Part shown: in pieces, positions 10,990-23,101 of the stretch
Layout: every line of letters begins with the position of its first letter
Position numbering within the stretch: the first letter of the stretch is position 1
Notes under the pieces: model-generated
What the model was told of the DNA's origin: nothing
Database searches by the model: none
The model's input: the letters and a program-made list of their open reading frames with translations, nothing else
Assembly (NCBI GenBank): GCA_027625915.1
Contig: JANTQA010000008.1
Location: 4,388,501 to 4,452,500 of the forward strand
Length of the DNA stretch: 64,000 nucleotides
Source of the DNA: Anaeramoeba flamelloides
Lineage: Eukaryota > Metamonada > Anaeramoebidae
Reading direction: 5' to 3'
Position numbers and translations under genes: made by a program

Positions 10990-11215
10990 TACTATTTGTT
11001 GTAAAATAAATGGAACAAATTTTTTATTCAGCTTTCCAAAAAAGAGTTTGAAATATCAGATAAAATTTCATTTTTTTAATTCCATAAATCAGTTTAAATT
11101 ATCAATTTTCTCTTATAGAATTGGGGTCTTTGATAATTTGTTTTAATTTTTGCAATGCGATTATTTTTTAAAAGTTGAATGAAAATATTGATCTTTTTAT
11201 TTTACAATTAACAGT
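10990..11215 (+). mobile_element. MITE family A, copy 4
   Basis: This is a complete copy, from TACTATTTGTTGTAAAATAA to TTTTACAATTAACAGTT, lying head-to-head with copy 3 one base away. Confidence 0.7.
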
Positions 11216-11218
11216 TTA

Positions 11219-11786
11219 CAAAAATTGATGTCTTAATATACCAAGTTTTTTTACTAAATGCGTCATTTTCCCAAAAACTATAAAACTTTTCCGATGTGAC
11301 CGGGCAGGGGGTGTTTTTTTTTACAGAGGAATTGGGGGATCTAAGAGCTAAAAATTGATTTAATAATATAATAAAAATATTTGAGGAAGAAACCAAATTT
11401 CAATAATAGAAAATAATTTTCACAAAATCAAAACACAAAAACAACACCAATAATTTTTATTCTTTCACTAATGGACAAATCTCCATTAAATTTTTTTACC
11501 TTTATTTAATACAGATTGAGAATATTTTTAGCTAATTATTTAGATTTGAAAAGCCCTGTTTATTTACAACATTAAACATTTTTCAAGAGAAGAAATCCTA
11601 TTTAGAAATTGGTTAAATGAATAATAATCGAGACTAGTACCTTAAATAGTTTTTTTTTGCCATTAAAACCCCCAATTCCACTGAAATAAACACCTCCCAT
11701 CTGGGCACATCAGAAAAGTTATATAGTTTTTGGAAAAAAGACAAATTTAGTCAAAAAACTTGGTATATTAAGACATCAATTTTTGC
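11219..11786. mobile_element. Inverted-repeat element with ~120-bp arms and a nested piggyBac-like end
   Basis: The arms 11219-11341 and 11668-11786 are reverse complements (CAAAAATTGATGTCTTAATA on the left, its complement on the right). They include an unusually GC-rich stretch, GACCGGGCAGGGGGTG. The loop contains the TTAA-type right end GACTAGTACCTTAA at about 11635-11648, matching the element at 2923-3863, so one element sits inside another. Confidence 0.7.
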
Positions 11787-11992
11787 ATATTTTTAGTATC
11801 ACAAGACAATAGTTTTTTATTTGTTTCTGGGATAATCAACCTTAAAAAATCAACCAATAATCAATTTTCAAATTGGTGTCTACAAGAATTGGTAAGTGAT
11901 TTTTCATCAAGAAGAGTCTAATTTAATAATTGATAGTCATATAACTGCTATTTTTTCGTCGCTATGATTTTCTATGAACATTTTTTTTAATT
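11787..11992. promoter_or_regulatory. Presumed upstream region of the CYTH gene
   Basis: About 200 bases separate the transposon-like element from the CYTH start. The last 30 bases are T-rich (ACATTTTTTTTAATT). No specific motif can be defended. Confidence 0.3.
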
Positions 11993-12514
11993 ATGGAAAT
12001 CGAAATAAAACTTAGACTCAACGAACAAAATTACAACAAGTTGTTTACAATTTTAGGTGATCCTATTGAAATCCAGGAACAAGAAAACCATTATTTTAGA
12101 ATCTACGACCGAGAAGGGTTTGTTTTACCAAAAAAAATTCGGTTAAGGTTTTATGATTCAAAATGTGTTTTGACATACAAGGACAACCACATAATCAAAA
12201 ACGGAATTTCAATTTCTGGCGAGCAGGAGTGTGAAATCGATTACAAAGAAGCAAAGAAATATATTGGAAAGAAAAACAATGCAGAGTTCATCGAACAATT
12301 TAAAGAGAGTGTTGTTGTGCAGTATCTTTTCTCTAAGCACCAGCCATATTCAATCAATCACATCGGATCCTTTAAGAACATTAGGCACGTTTTTCATTGG
12401 GAAAGCTATCACTTAGAGATCGACAAAACAATTTTTGATTTTGGAATTGGGTATGAAATTGAAGTCGAGTTGGATCCACAAACCAATAGCAAAAAAGTTA
12501 AAAAACTCTTGTAA
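11993..12514 (+). CDS. CYTH-domain protein (triphosphate tunnel metalloenzyme family)
   Basis: Members of this family hydrolyse triphosphate compounds (tripolyphosphate, thiamine triphosphate, ATP) using a metal-bound beta tunnel. The start MEIEIKLRL contains the family signature ExExK at the extreme N terminus. Later come RIRLRFY-type Arg/Lys strands (KKIRLRFYDSKCVLTYKD), an EQECEIDY acidic strand, IGSFKNIRHVFHW and YHLEIDKTIFDFGIGYEIEVE. The order and spacing match plant TTM3-like proteins. The frame stops at residue 173, about 25-30 residues short of those proteins, which end in a Ser/Lys-rich strand. The stop lies in TTGTAAAATCTTTTTG, identical at its start to a donor site in this window, so an intron and a short last exon before 12718 are likely but could not be placed. 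No other gene is linked to it. Confidence 0.85.
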   Translation: MEIEIKLRLNEQNYNKLFTILGDPIEIQEQENHYFRIYDREGFVLPKKIRLRFYDSKCVLTYKDNHIIKNGISISGEQECEIDYKEAKKYIGKKNNAEFIEQFKESVVVQYLFSKHQPYSINHIGSFKNIRHVFHWESYHLEIDKTIFDFGIGYEIEVELDPQTNSKKVKKLL

Positions 12515-12718
12515 AATCTTTTTGTTTTCTTTTTCCTTCACTAACGTTCGGATCTAAATTGGAGAAAATTTCAGCAGATTGTCTTTTTTCAATTCTGCAG
12601 TCTGGATTTCATTTCAGATTCTTGGTTCATCCAAGATATAAACCAAATCTAGAACATAAAAAATTGACCAAACAAATAACGAGAGAAGGAAATTTCAAGA
12701 TATTCCCAAATGTAAACT
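12515..12718 (+). other. Possible last exon/3' region of the CYTH gene
   Basis: This stretch has a CACTAACG branch-like motif followed by TTTCAG and CTGCAG acceptors and lower AT content. None of the joined frames shows a convincing CYTH C-terminal strand, so the exon structure is left open. Confidence 0.3.
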
Positions 12719-12720
12719 TT

Positions 12721-13166
12721 ATTTTAAGGACTCTCTAAAACAAGGCCATTATGATGCGTAATGTCAAAACATTATTGGGGCTTTATGTTCTTTATCTGTT
12801 GAGATCCTGAAGAACTATTAAATTTCAAATTTTTACTAATTTTTGCAAATTTTAAATTCTTCCTACTCAAGATTCTTCATTGTAAGTTGTTAACTCAAAA
12901 CCAAACCAGAACCCATTTTCATTAAAACTTTATTTTTTTCAAAGGTTTTTATTAGAAACTAGATTACACTTGACATAGAAAAATGGTTGAGTTGTGGAAA
13001 AAGCTATTAACCTAAAATTCAGAATCTGATTAGGAAAAATTTCAAATTAGTAAAATTTTGAAATCTAAGACTTCTTCGAGATCTCAAGAGATAAAGGACA
13101 TAATTCCCCAGTGTTTTGACCCATAGGCTCACCAAAATGGGTTTGTTTTAGATAATCCTTAAAAGA
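12721..13166. mobile_element. Inverted-repeat element with ~150-bp arms
   Basis: The arms 12721-12870 and 13015-13166 pair over most of their length, with shared TTTATCTGTTGAGATCCTGA-type sequence at moderate divergence. The loop is short and noncoding. Non-autonomous, superfamily unknown. Confidence 0.65.
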
Positions 13167-13325
13167 AAAGGAAAAAACGTTGTTTACCATCTAATATTCA
13201 ACATCAGCAATTCTGAATTATTTATGACAATTTCGGAAGAAAACAATCCCTTTTGTAAATAAGATTTTAATAGTGAATTGAAAAACTTAACAAACACCTT
13301 TTCTGTTTCTTGGATTTGGCAATTA

Positions 13326-13497
13326 CTAGTATTTGTCCCATAAATGGGGAAAAATTTCACTTTAATTTCTTTATTTTTCTTTTTACTAAATTAAGTTCTC
13401 AAAGAAGTAAGTTGGTTGTAATTTGTAGTCTCTATTTGAAAAAGGAGATGAAAATGAAGTGAAAATTTTTCCCTTTTATAATTCAAATACCAGTAGT
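13326..13497. repeat. Short palindromic repeat (copy 2 of 4)
   Basis: Outer ends CTAGTATTTGTCC and CAAATACCAGTA pair. The core has GTCTCTATTTGAAAAAGGAG. It stands alone, unlike copies 1 and 3, which lie inside larger elements. Confidence 0.65.
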
Positions 13498-13596
13498 AAA
13501 AGAAAAAAGAAAAGAAAAAGAAGTTAATATTTTTAAAATTGTTTAAGACTAGGATTAGCTTTAGATACAAACGAGACGAATTAGATGACTTTTAGT

Positions 13597-13600
<4 letters not shown>

Positions 13601-13627
<27 letters not shown>
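13601..13627. repeat. (TA)n microsatellite
   Basis: About 13 TA units directly abut the Tc1-type inverted end, as expected for an element that duplicates TA. Confidence 0.9.
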
Positions 13628-13633
<6 letters not shown>

Positions 13634-14159
13634 GATTCCAAAAATTTGGACACAGTTTAAACAGTGGAAAGAACATCATTACTGCAATTTAAATTTCAAC
13701 TTTGAAATAATTTTGATTTTACAAACTATTTCATTTTTTATCTTTTTTGTTTTGTTTTCATTTCCTTTTTTCCAGTTACGTAATCTGTTTCGTTAGATCT
13801 GAAATTTTTTTTCAATGGTTGATAGAAGATTAGTGTTGAGTTTGTTAAATTGGAAAATAACATACAATTGGTAAATGGTATCTTATCATTTGATCGATCA
13901 ACAATTGTTGGTGAAATTTCAACAAATTTACCAATACATTTTTGGTTCCGCTAGTTTCATTATTTTGAACACACCTGTTTTTATTTTTGAGTTTTATATA
14001 TTTTTTTTTTATTAAGATTAAAATGATTACTTATTAAAACATTAATACTGGGTTACTTAAATGTTGTTTTATATTAGGTTTTGAAAAATATAATAAATTG
14101 GTTCTTTTTTTTGCCTATTTTTGATTTTAGGTGTGTCCAAATTTTTGGAATGGGGTTTA
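13627..14159. mobile_element. Tc1/mariner-type MITE
   Basis: The left end TAAACTAGATTCCAAAAATT and the right end AATTTTTGGAATGGGGTTTA are reverse complements over about 29 bases. TA repeats flank both sides. The 533-bp interior is noncoding. The ends resemble those of the decayed Tc1 element at 25536-26603. Confidence 0.75.
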
Positions 14160-14396
14160 TATATATATTTGTGGTATTTTCTGTAACAATTTATTTTTCT
14201 TTCAAGTTGGGAAGAGAGGAAATGCTTTTTAAAAGATAGAATTGCTTTGAGAGACAACTACCAAAACCGAGAAGAATTTTTTTATTTTTTATTTTTTTTT
14301 GATTTTTATTTATTTAAAAGAAATAATAACAAAAATTAGTTATGATTCTATGTTTTTACTAGCGATTGTAAGACCTATCTTCATTGATCAGAGAAT

Positions 14397-16172
14397 ATAA
14401 ACTATTTTTAAAAAAAAATTGACTCACTTTATAATATTATTGCAAGCGGCGTTAGTGTCCTTTATACAATATTCTGATCAAAATAAATTTTCAATTTTTA
14501 AATCAAAATAATTTTTTATGTTCACAAGTGTAAAAACTCTATTTTTTACAACATCCATATTTATACTAGTGTTTTAGTCTAATTTTTTTTTATCCTTAAT
14601 TTCAAATTTTTTTTGAGTTTTATTCTTTTTCTTTTCTTTTTTTTTCATAAAACAAACAAAGTTGAAAAAAAAAAAGATCACAGAAAATATTTCTTAATAC
14701 ACTGGATAATATTTTTTTTTATAAAAATAATATTTTTTAATGAATATAAACATCCAAATTTGATTAGAATATTGTTAAATCCAACTCCTGATTCACTATT
14801 TTGGTTCAACACCCCCCCCCACCCCCCCCAGAATCTTTTGCGCAAAATTGAAAAAAAATAAAAATATTTCAAATGCTGTATTATTTTTTAGTAACCAAAA
14901 TCAAAATAATTTAAATATCAATAAAAGGGTGTGAAATTTACTTGGTTTTTCTTGGGAATTCGAACGCAGAAAGAAAAGGAATTGTATTTTTTTTATGTAA
15001 AAATCGAAATTTCATTTGAAAAATATTTTTTCTGTAGCAAGTGGAATACACACCATCAAAATAAAACAATTTTAAAGCCAAAATGAAAATTAAACTATTT
15101 TTTCTATGAGTTGATACATTAAAGTTCTCTTTTTTGTTATTTTCTTCAATCCAAAAAAAGATAAAATATAATTACTGCCAAACATTCAAAATATAAATAG
15201 TTTTACTTCCTATCATATATTTATAATTTTTCAAATCTACTTGGTAATAAATAATCCCCAAAAAGTAAATCTCATTAATGTAAATGAGTACCAAATTCTC
15301 GATGTCTATTCAAGATTTTATTTTTTTAAAGAAAATTTTCATCAAAAAAAGCAATTAAATACTGTTTCCCAGTCTTACTCTAATATCAAATAACTAAATA
15401 TTCTTTTTGTTATTTAGAATTAGAATTTGAATTTGTTCCAAAAAAATATTCAATAAAAAAAAATTAATACATTCTTTTGTTTCCAAAAAATTGTATTATT
15501 TCAATGCATTTCGTTTTTACAATACAATTCTATTTTTTGATAAATCTCTTAGTATCACAAAACAGAGTATCTAAACTTTTCTTAACATGGTTAATACAAA
15601 ATTCAAGGAGTAATCTTCATTCAATTCCAAATTAATAGATTTTTAATTATGTTTTCACAATAAGCAAAAATTGTTTCAGTTTATTCTCTTTGAATTTTTT
15701 TCTTTATTAGTTTATTTATCAACACCCCCCCCCTTAATTTTTAATATTCATATAAGAGTTTATATTATTTTTGATGTCGATTAACTGAAAATTAGAAATA
15801 ATAAAAAATATCAAAATTGTAGAAAAAGATAGATCGATAAGTATTACGAAAATTTATTCTATGTAATTTTTTTTTAAAGTGAATATTTTTATTAGCAAAA
15901 AAATCCGATTATTTTCCTTTTTTTAATTGAAAGTACAGCAATAAAAATACGTAATGCCCATTTCAAAAAATTGTGATTCATTTTTTTTTAGTTTTTGGTT
16001 TACTTTTTTTTTATTTTTAAAACATCATGTTATTTTTATGTTTGGAATAATTAAAAAAATAAATCATTAATAAGCTTTAAAAATTATTTGTTTTTGAATA
16101 CTAAAAAAAATATATATATATTTTCCAATTTATATTATTTCAAGTTGAGCCACAATTTTTGAAATATATTTG
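14397..16172. mobile_element. Degenerate Tc1-type TIR element, ~1.8 kb
   Basis: The left end (ATTGACTCACTTTATAATAT) and the right ~270 bases (AATTGAAAGTACAGCAATAA, then GTTGAGCCACAATTTTTGAA) match both ends of the shorter element 47971-48544. The middle has no transposase frame. It contains two runs of C (14812-14829, 15725-15733), striking in this AT-rich DNA. Confidence 0.45.
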
Positions 16173-19100
16173 ATATCGACTACAAAAGAGAATAAGAACT
16201 TACTTGAATTTTTGATAAAGTAAGACAAAAATGATCAACTTTTTCCTTTTTTTTGTTCTTTTTATTTTTATTTTCGCTTGATTAGTCCACTGACAAACCA
16301 ATCTCAGCCAATTAACAACTTATGCAATTATTAGAAAATTTTTTGGGTGTTTGAATTATTCCCAAACACACCCAAAAATCAAAAAAATTCAAATTTTTTA
16401 ACCACATAAAAACATGTTATGGACAACTTCTAAGATTTCCTAGTGCCAATATACTCAGTTTAACGGTAAAATAACAATTTTACTTTCAGACAAAATATTT
16501 TTTTTTGAATTTTCTACTTCAAGATCTGTGAAGGGTTTTTGGTACCTTTTGATTATTTTTGAGTATGCTGGCACTTGTTCGGATAAGTATAGGTATGCCA
16601 GGGTATTGGTAAGGGTTGTGTTTGGTTTGGTATGGGTCTGTTTTGGTTAAACCAGTTCCTTTTATTGAATATGAAGTTAAATAAAGTTTGGCTTGTGTCA
16701 CTTTATGTCGGATATAAGTATGTGTTGTACGATTTGATATTACTCGGTTATTTTTGGATTGTATTTAAGATTACAAAATTTTGAGTGATGATAAACAATT
16801 TGAAATTGTCTATACAAAGACATTTTTTCTCATTTGTTAATACCTTTAGCAATGATCAGAAATGTTACAGGTATCCAAGATATCAAATCCTTTTACACAA
16901 AATGAGTTGGGTACTATTCCCCAAAATTTGTAATTTTTATGTATTTTGTATTTTTCAGGTAAAAAAAAAATGTTCTTCAATAAAATTCAAATTTTAACGT
17001 TAAACTGGGCGTATTATACTAAAGTTTCTTAAAAGTTGTTCAACAAGTTGTTCCGTCGTTAAAAAATTTTCTGGTATTTTCGATTTTCGGGTATTTTTGG
17101 GAATTCTTTGATTAATCATTTTTTTTACAAGTTCAAAAATACTTTCTATTTATTTTTCATTTAAGGAAAAATTGAAAGTTTACCCGTCTTAAAATAAAAG
17201 AAGTCAATCAAACTTGCATTACTGCCTCAACTTGTTTAAAATAATTATTTTATATATCTGTATAGGTGATATTATTAATAAATAAACTTTAAGAATTATA
17301 AATAAATTATTATTATTTTTTTTTTCAATTTTACATCAATAACATTAAATATTATTCTGGAATTTTACAGAATTAAATACATTTCTTAATCACATCACTA
17401 TTTATTAGAATTTTGAATTAGAATATATTTTATTTTGACATTTAATTTTTTTTTTTTTTTTTTTTGATTTTTTCTTTTGAATAATATTGTATTGATTTAA
17501 AAATGGATTGTTTTAAATCAAGATTTTTCACCAATAAATCAGATAATTAACATTTTTTGTTTTCTTTTGTTTAACTTTCTTAACCATCTTTCTAATTTTA
17601 ACCAAACCCATTTTTTTTATATTCTTCTTTTTATTATCAATTTTCACACATTTGATTTTCTTTTTTATGTTTTTAATATTTTTTTTTTCAATAGGAAAAA
17701 GTTTTTAAATGAAAAGGGAATAAAATTTAAAAATAGTAAAAAGGGAAAATTTAATTGTTTTAAAAAAAAACGAATTAAATAATTCTTTTAGTAATGATGC
17801 TGGATATTAAGGACTTTATCAAACTAGCCGTGAATTTAAAAAAATAAAGAATAACAATCACTCTTGAAAAGTCATTCTAATTTGATTCTTAACCTGTTAT
17901 TATATGTGACGATTTTTATGGGCAATATAAATATATATTATTAGAACCATGCTATATATATGGTTTATGTATTTTGCTAAATTTATCTTTAACATTTACA
18001 TTGAATTCATTCTATTTTTTCGAATAATATTCAAAATTATTATTTTAAAATTTTTGTTATTTGTATTTTTTTTTTTTTTTTTTAATTTGTTTTTTTAACG
18101 ATCAATTGTATAAACCATATACTTGTTTGTTTTTAATTGATTTTAGGTACTCATAAAAATTCTAATTTTTTTTTTAAAATTTCAAAAAAATTTTTTTCAC
18201 CTTAAGGGTTTTGTAATTAGATGTTGAATTGTAATATTGATTTTGGTAGAGAATAACAACTGATTTAGTTTTCAAATTATGAAATATCAATATATGTTTA
18301 AGTTCTTTAAGATTTTTATGCAATGAGAAATTGTTTTCTATTGGGGGATTTTCAGCAAAAATAACTTTTTTCCTAAAATAAAAATTGTTTTGAGATTTTT
18401 ATCATTGCTTTAAAAATTAGTTTCTGATCAACCCTTTTTTTACATAACCAATTGTCTAGATATAATTTCAAAATATTTTTTATTTATATTTATCTAAAGT
18501 TCCTTGTGATTGTTCAAAATAACAAAAGAATAGGATATAATTTTAAAATAAAATAATAACAACAATTCATAAAACTTTTAATTGTAGAGTTAACTAACTA
18601 TAATTCTATTGTTTTTTTAAAAAAATCTAAAAAATGTTTTTCTTATTTCTAATAATGAATTTAGTAATATGTTAATTAAAATAATTTTTTGTTAAAGTAA
18701 CGAAAAGTGATTTGTTTTTAATTTCATTTTACAGATTAATAAATCGAACACGATACTATTTACAAAATAAAAACTGCTTGATTCAGAAACTTTAAAGAAA
18801 AAATAAAAGATTTTTTTTTCTTGATGATACAATCAATTTAATTATTGTAAATACACCGAGGATTTTGAATTTAACTGTGATAGGTTTTTTTTTTTTTTGG
18901 TAGAGTCAATATATTGACATTTGATTAAACAAAATTTGAATTTTAAATCAAATATTATATATTCAATTTTCTAAACTGACAATTTGTTATATTTTTACTT
19001 ATTTGAAATTATTTTTTGTTTTTTATTCTTATATTTTTATCTTTTTCTTTTAATTTATTTTAAAGAAAATTTAGGCCATTTAGTCCATAAACTATTTCTA

Positions 19101-19533
19101 AAAAACAAATTAAATAATTATTACAAAAACATTGTACTTTAATATTTGAAAGAACTTCTTACTCATCAAACAATGAAATTGTTTGAGAAGAATTTTGCTT
19201 ATCAATTAATAACAAAAAAATCGGCAATTTCATTGACTATTTTTGATCAGTTGAAAATTCAACTTTATATTGTTAAAATTGATATATTATGATACTTTTT
19301 TGAATAGTAACTGAATTATAAAAAAAATAGAAAGATCACTAACTATTTTTTTTTAAGTTACCTTACAAAAATATAACAATTCATAAGAAAAAAATTGTTT
19401 CAATATGAAAAAATTAGAAATAAAAAAAAAATCTGCTAAAATAGTATTATTTGGGTAATATGGGGTCAAATTACTTTTTAAAAAAATATTTTTTTTTTTT
19501 ACTTTTTGTTGAAAATATTACAATGAATATAAT

Positions 19534-19574
<41 letters not shown>

Positions 19575-20114
19575 TTTTATAGTCTAGTTTGGTTTGAACT
19601 TTGTTTAATTTTAAATTTATTAATTATGTTCTATTTTTTTATTATTTATACTTAATTTGATATTTTTCTTGTTTTTTTGATAAAGGGTGTGCTAAAATTA
19701 TTTACCATTTTTTTTTAGTGAGTAAAAAAACTTTTTTGAACTGAAAAATAATTTGATATTCGAGAAATGGTAAATAAATTTGTATAATAAAGATATTAGT
19801 AACAATCAGATACTAAAAATGCTTTTTTCTTTCTTTATTCGTTATCAGAAACAATTTAAAAATGATTTTAATTTTTTCAGTTTTTGTGAAAAAATGAAGA
19901 TAATCATTATTTTATTATTTGAAGTAAAATATTTACTATTATATGATTGTTGAACTGTGAATTTTATTTAAAAAAAATAAGTTTCACCTCATATTTTTGT
20001 TTATAATTCACATTCTGGTTTAATATGGGCTAGAAAGCCTAAAATATACGAAGTTTATTATTTCTTATAATGGGGGGTTATTGTGATCAATCTTATATTT
20101 TTTTATCTATTAAT
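16173..20114. other. Long AT-rich region without a recognised gene
   Basis: A/T homopolymers dominate. A patch at 16520-16720 is G-rich on the + strand (TTTGGTTTGGTATGGGTCTG). It reads open on the minus strand for 60 codons, but it looks like simple-sequence drift rather than a protein. (TA)n lies at about 19541-19571. Nothing else is supported. Confidence 0.4.
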
Positions 20115-20712
20115 ATAAAATCTTTTTCAGTCAAAGGTGCCCAATTTTATTGAAGAAATAGAACATATTCTTGAATTTAATTCATTCTTTTTTCCCAAAT
20201 TATAATTTTAATTTTTAGATCGAATTCATTTTTTCTCATTTTGTTAACTTTTTATTTTTTTTGCTTTTTCTTTTTTTTTTTGTATTTTACCTTTTCTTTT
20301 TTTTTTTTTTCCTTTTTTTTTTATTTTTATATCTTTTTTATTTTTTTTTTAAAAAATTAAATTAAGGTTTGAAACTTCCAAATCAATATTAATAAAACTG
20401 TTTCGTTATGTATTCTAATAAAATTCATACATTTACAAGAAAAAAATCTTAATGTCAACAATTATAATTTCCTTAAGAAATTGAGTAATTTTCAACGAGA
20501 TGTCCCAATGAAAGGGGAAAAAGAATTTTTGAACATTTTTTTTTTTTTTTCGAATTTATAGTTTATTTAGGGTTTCTTTTTGATTATTGACTCTAATACC
20601 AATACTATTGTTTCTTGTATTCTTAAATAATCTAAATTTTGGTTGGTTATTAACAATAATATTTATTTTTCATTTTTAGTTGCCTTCCCTTGAGTGAAAT
20701 GGAATTTATCTT
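20115..20712. mobile_element. Diverged member of the TTTCAGTCAAAGG inverted-repeat family
   Basis: The left end TCTTTTTCAGTCAAAGGTGC is clear. The presumed right end (CCTTGAGTGAAATGGAATTT, about 20688-20707) pairs only imperfectly. The spacing of about 600 bases is near that of the 705-bp copies. Confidence 0.4.
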
Positions 20713-21144
20713 AAAGTTATATTGGTTTCAATAGGATAAAAAATAATATATAAAAAAAATAAAAGGAATTTTCCATTTGCAAATAATCAATTTTAAGCTC
20801 AGAAAGTTAAAATATATTTCCTTTTTGATCAGTTCATAATAAAAAAAATCTCTCTCGCTTTTAATAGTTAAATTTTAAAAATAGAGGCGGATTTTTCATA
20901 AGAATCAAAAATTTGTTTAATTGTTTGTTTTTTTTTGAATAATAACATATTTTAATAAACTGTTTAGAGATACTACCCAATATAGAGTAATAAATAAAAA
21001 TGTAGTGTAATCATTTTATTTTATTTTCAGAAAGACTAAATGAAATAAGAAAATAAAAATAATAAATTTTTCCCCTAATTTTGGAATCTGGCTAACTTTA
21101 GCTTGAAAAAAAAATTACTTGAGTTAAATTTTGACAAGTGTTAA

Positions 21145-21705
21145 GGTACAGAATCCCTGAAATTTGAAAAAATTATCTTGTGTAGTTTGTAAAGCAAAAT
21201 TTTAGTTTGGTTATCTGATTATCGATCTTGTAACTGGTATTAATTATAATATTGGATCAAGAGTGAAAAAAATGAATTTATTTTTTTTTTCCGAAATCTG
21301 GAATTAATGATTATAAGATAAATAGACCGGTTGAAATTTAAGAATGAATTTTGATTTTTGGGTTGTAGAAAAATATTTATTTCCCTTTTACTAAATTACT
21401 CTAAATTGGAAAATAATTTTTGATAAAAACTCCAAATAAAACCAAATCTTAATTAAAATTTTCAATCAACAACCTACAAACTATATTTTTTTAATAACTT
21501 AAGTTACAGTGTATCATTTGACTCTTCAATTCAGATTTTGTAAAAAAAAAAATAATAAATTGAAAAAAAAATTAGTTTTTTGAACCACTATTAAAGCCCA
21601 TACCAAGCTGAAGATTGATGGGTTAAGAACCAAAATTAACAATTTGTTACACTCTATACAAGATATTCTTTTTTTCAAATTTAATGAATTGTCAACCTTA
21701 AAGAT
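21145..21705. mobile_element. Long-TIR element family F, copy 1
   Basis: The left arm ACAGAATCCCTGAAATTTGA and the right arm (ending CAAGATATTCTTTTTTTCAA) pair imperfectly over about 90 bases, with internal TTAAGAACCAAAATTAACAA. It is related to 62010-62577 and to a partial copy at 48880-49135. Confidence 0.6.
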
Positions 21706-23040
21706 TGTCAACCTTGTTAATTACACCACTATCTTAAAATCAAAAAAAAAAGGAAAAATTGAGGTGAATAAATCTTCTTGGGTTTTTGCTACTTTTACAA
21801 TCGTAATCTGATGAAAAATTTTTTACCACCAAAATGAAGCTTTACTGATTGTATTAAATTGTGTTTCCTTCTTAGTTCCTTCTTTAGCTATGAAATTCAC
21901 ATATCTAAAAAATACTCACTTTTAAATATCCACCTTTTCACTGAAAATTTAAAACCGGGTTTCACAAACAAAATAATTTTTCATTCTTAGTCACAAAAAA
22001 GTTTAAAAACAAAACGAAATTTTTCCCATTTAAAATTCTTCTTCTTGTCTCTGTCACATTATGAGGTTAAATTCTTCTTCGCTTTCAAAAATAATTTCAA
22101 AATAATCTGATTGAAGGTCTTTTGTAAGGAAATTTGTCATTATTCGTCAACTTTTTTGAAAAGATAAATAAAAAATTTGGATCTTACTTGGCCAATTAAA
22201 TAGTTTGATTTTTTCTTCAAAACACAATCTCTTTGTGTTAACTCACACTTTATTTCATTCAGTTTTTTTTTTTTTCTTGTAACAATCAAATTACCAAACA
22301 ACAATATAATTAAAAAAATCGAAAACCATAATTACTGACCCAAGTTCTAAAATAAAAAGACACCCATGAATTGATCAACTTGAATTCTAGCTTGTTGGTG
22401 CAAATGGTTGCAACCTAAAGTGTAAAAAATTGAATTATAATTGTTATTGCACAGAGCACCAATTTGTGGGTTTCTGATTGACAAAGTCGGGTTGTATTTT
22501 TTAGCATCACAAAGTCGATTCAAAATATTTTTTTGTGAGATTCTAACAGTTGGCCACGATAAGAGAATAGAAAAAAGTTTAGGCCTTGTGTGTGTAATTC
22601 CTTAAAAATTTTTGAAAGAAGAAGTTTAGGGGTGAAACCGATTCTGAAAAACACCCTTTAAATTTTGATGTACAAAAAAAGAATATACTAATTGTTTTTG
22701 AAAATCACCACACACCAACTCTTTTCTGTTACACTGATTCTAAAAAAAGAAATTGAATATAAAGCTTACAAACTCGAAAATGTGTTTTAAATTTTTAGGA
22801 AAGTATGAAATTTTGCCAAAGACTTTTATTTATTTTTAAAAAAAAATGATCACAAAAACCAATTGAGAAGAAAAAAAATAGGAATGTCAAGAATGTTCCA
22901 AAATTTTGGGGTAAATCTTTATTTGTGGGTAATGTTTCTTTTGAGAATTGTACCCTGATTTTGTTTTCTATAAGTTGTTCGAGAATTGAACTCTTTCCTT
23001 ATTCCCAAAGAATTTACACAAACTTTTGACACTCTGATAT
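21706..23040 (-). other. Lower-AT region upstream of the carrier gene; possible minus-strand gene
   Basis: From about 23010 down to 21850 the minus strand holds several open stretches that are less homopolymeric than the intergenic background and are bounded by plausible GT/AG sites. One reads FTPKLLLSKIFKELHTQGLN and then an RGQLLES stretch, faintly like a Roadblock/LC7 (LAMTOR2-type) start. Others read VATICTNKLEFKL and NFIAKEGTKKETQ. The pieces could not be joined into one consistent model, so this is a candidate locus only. If real, it diverges from the carrier gene and the two would share a promoter region. Confidence 0.25.
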
Positions 23041-23101
23041 TGAGAAACTATTATCATTTTTTATAAAGTTTTCCCCATTCAAAAAAAAAAGTTTTTATAA
23101 A

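Noticed and set aside
14613-14872. Overlapping frames over the poly-C tract
   Set aside because: Low-complexity T/A and C runs produce them. They lie inside a Tc1-type element.
16519-16701. 60-codon minus-strand frame rich in Thr/Pro/Tyr
   Set aside because: Arises from a G/T-rich simple-sequence patch. No start context, splice context or family match.
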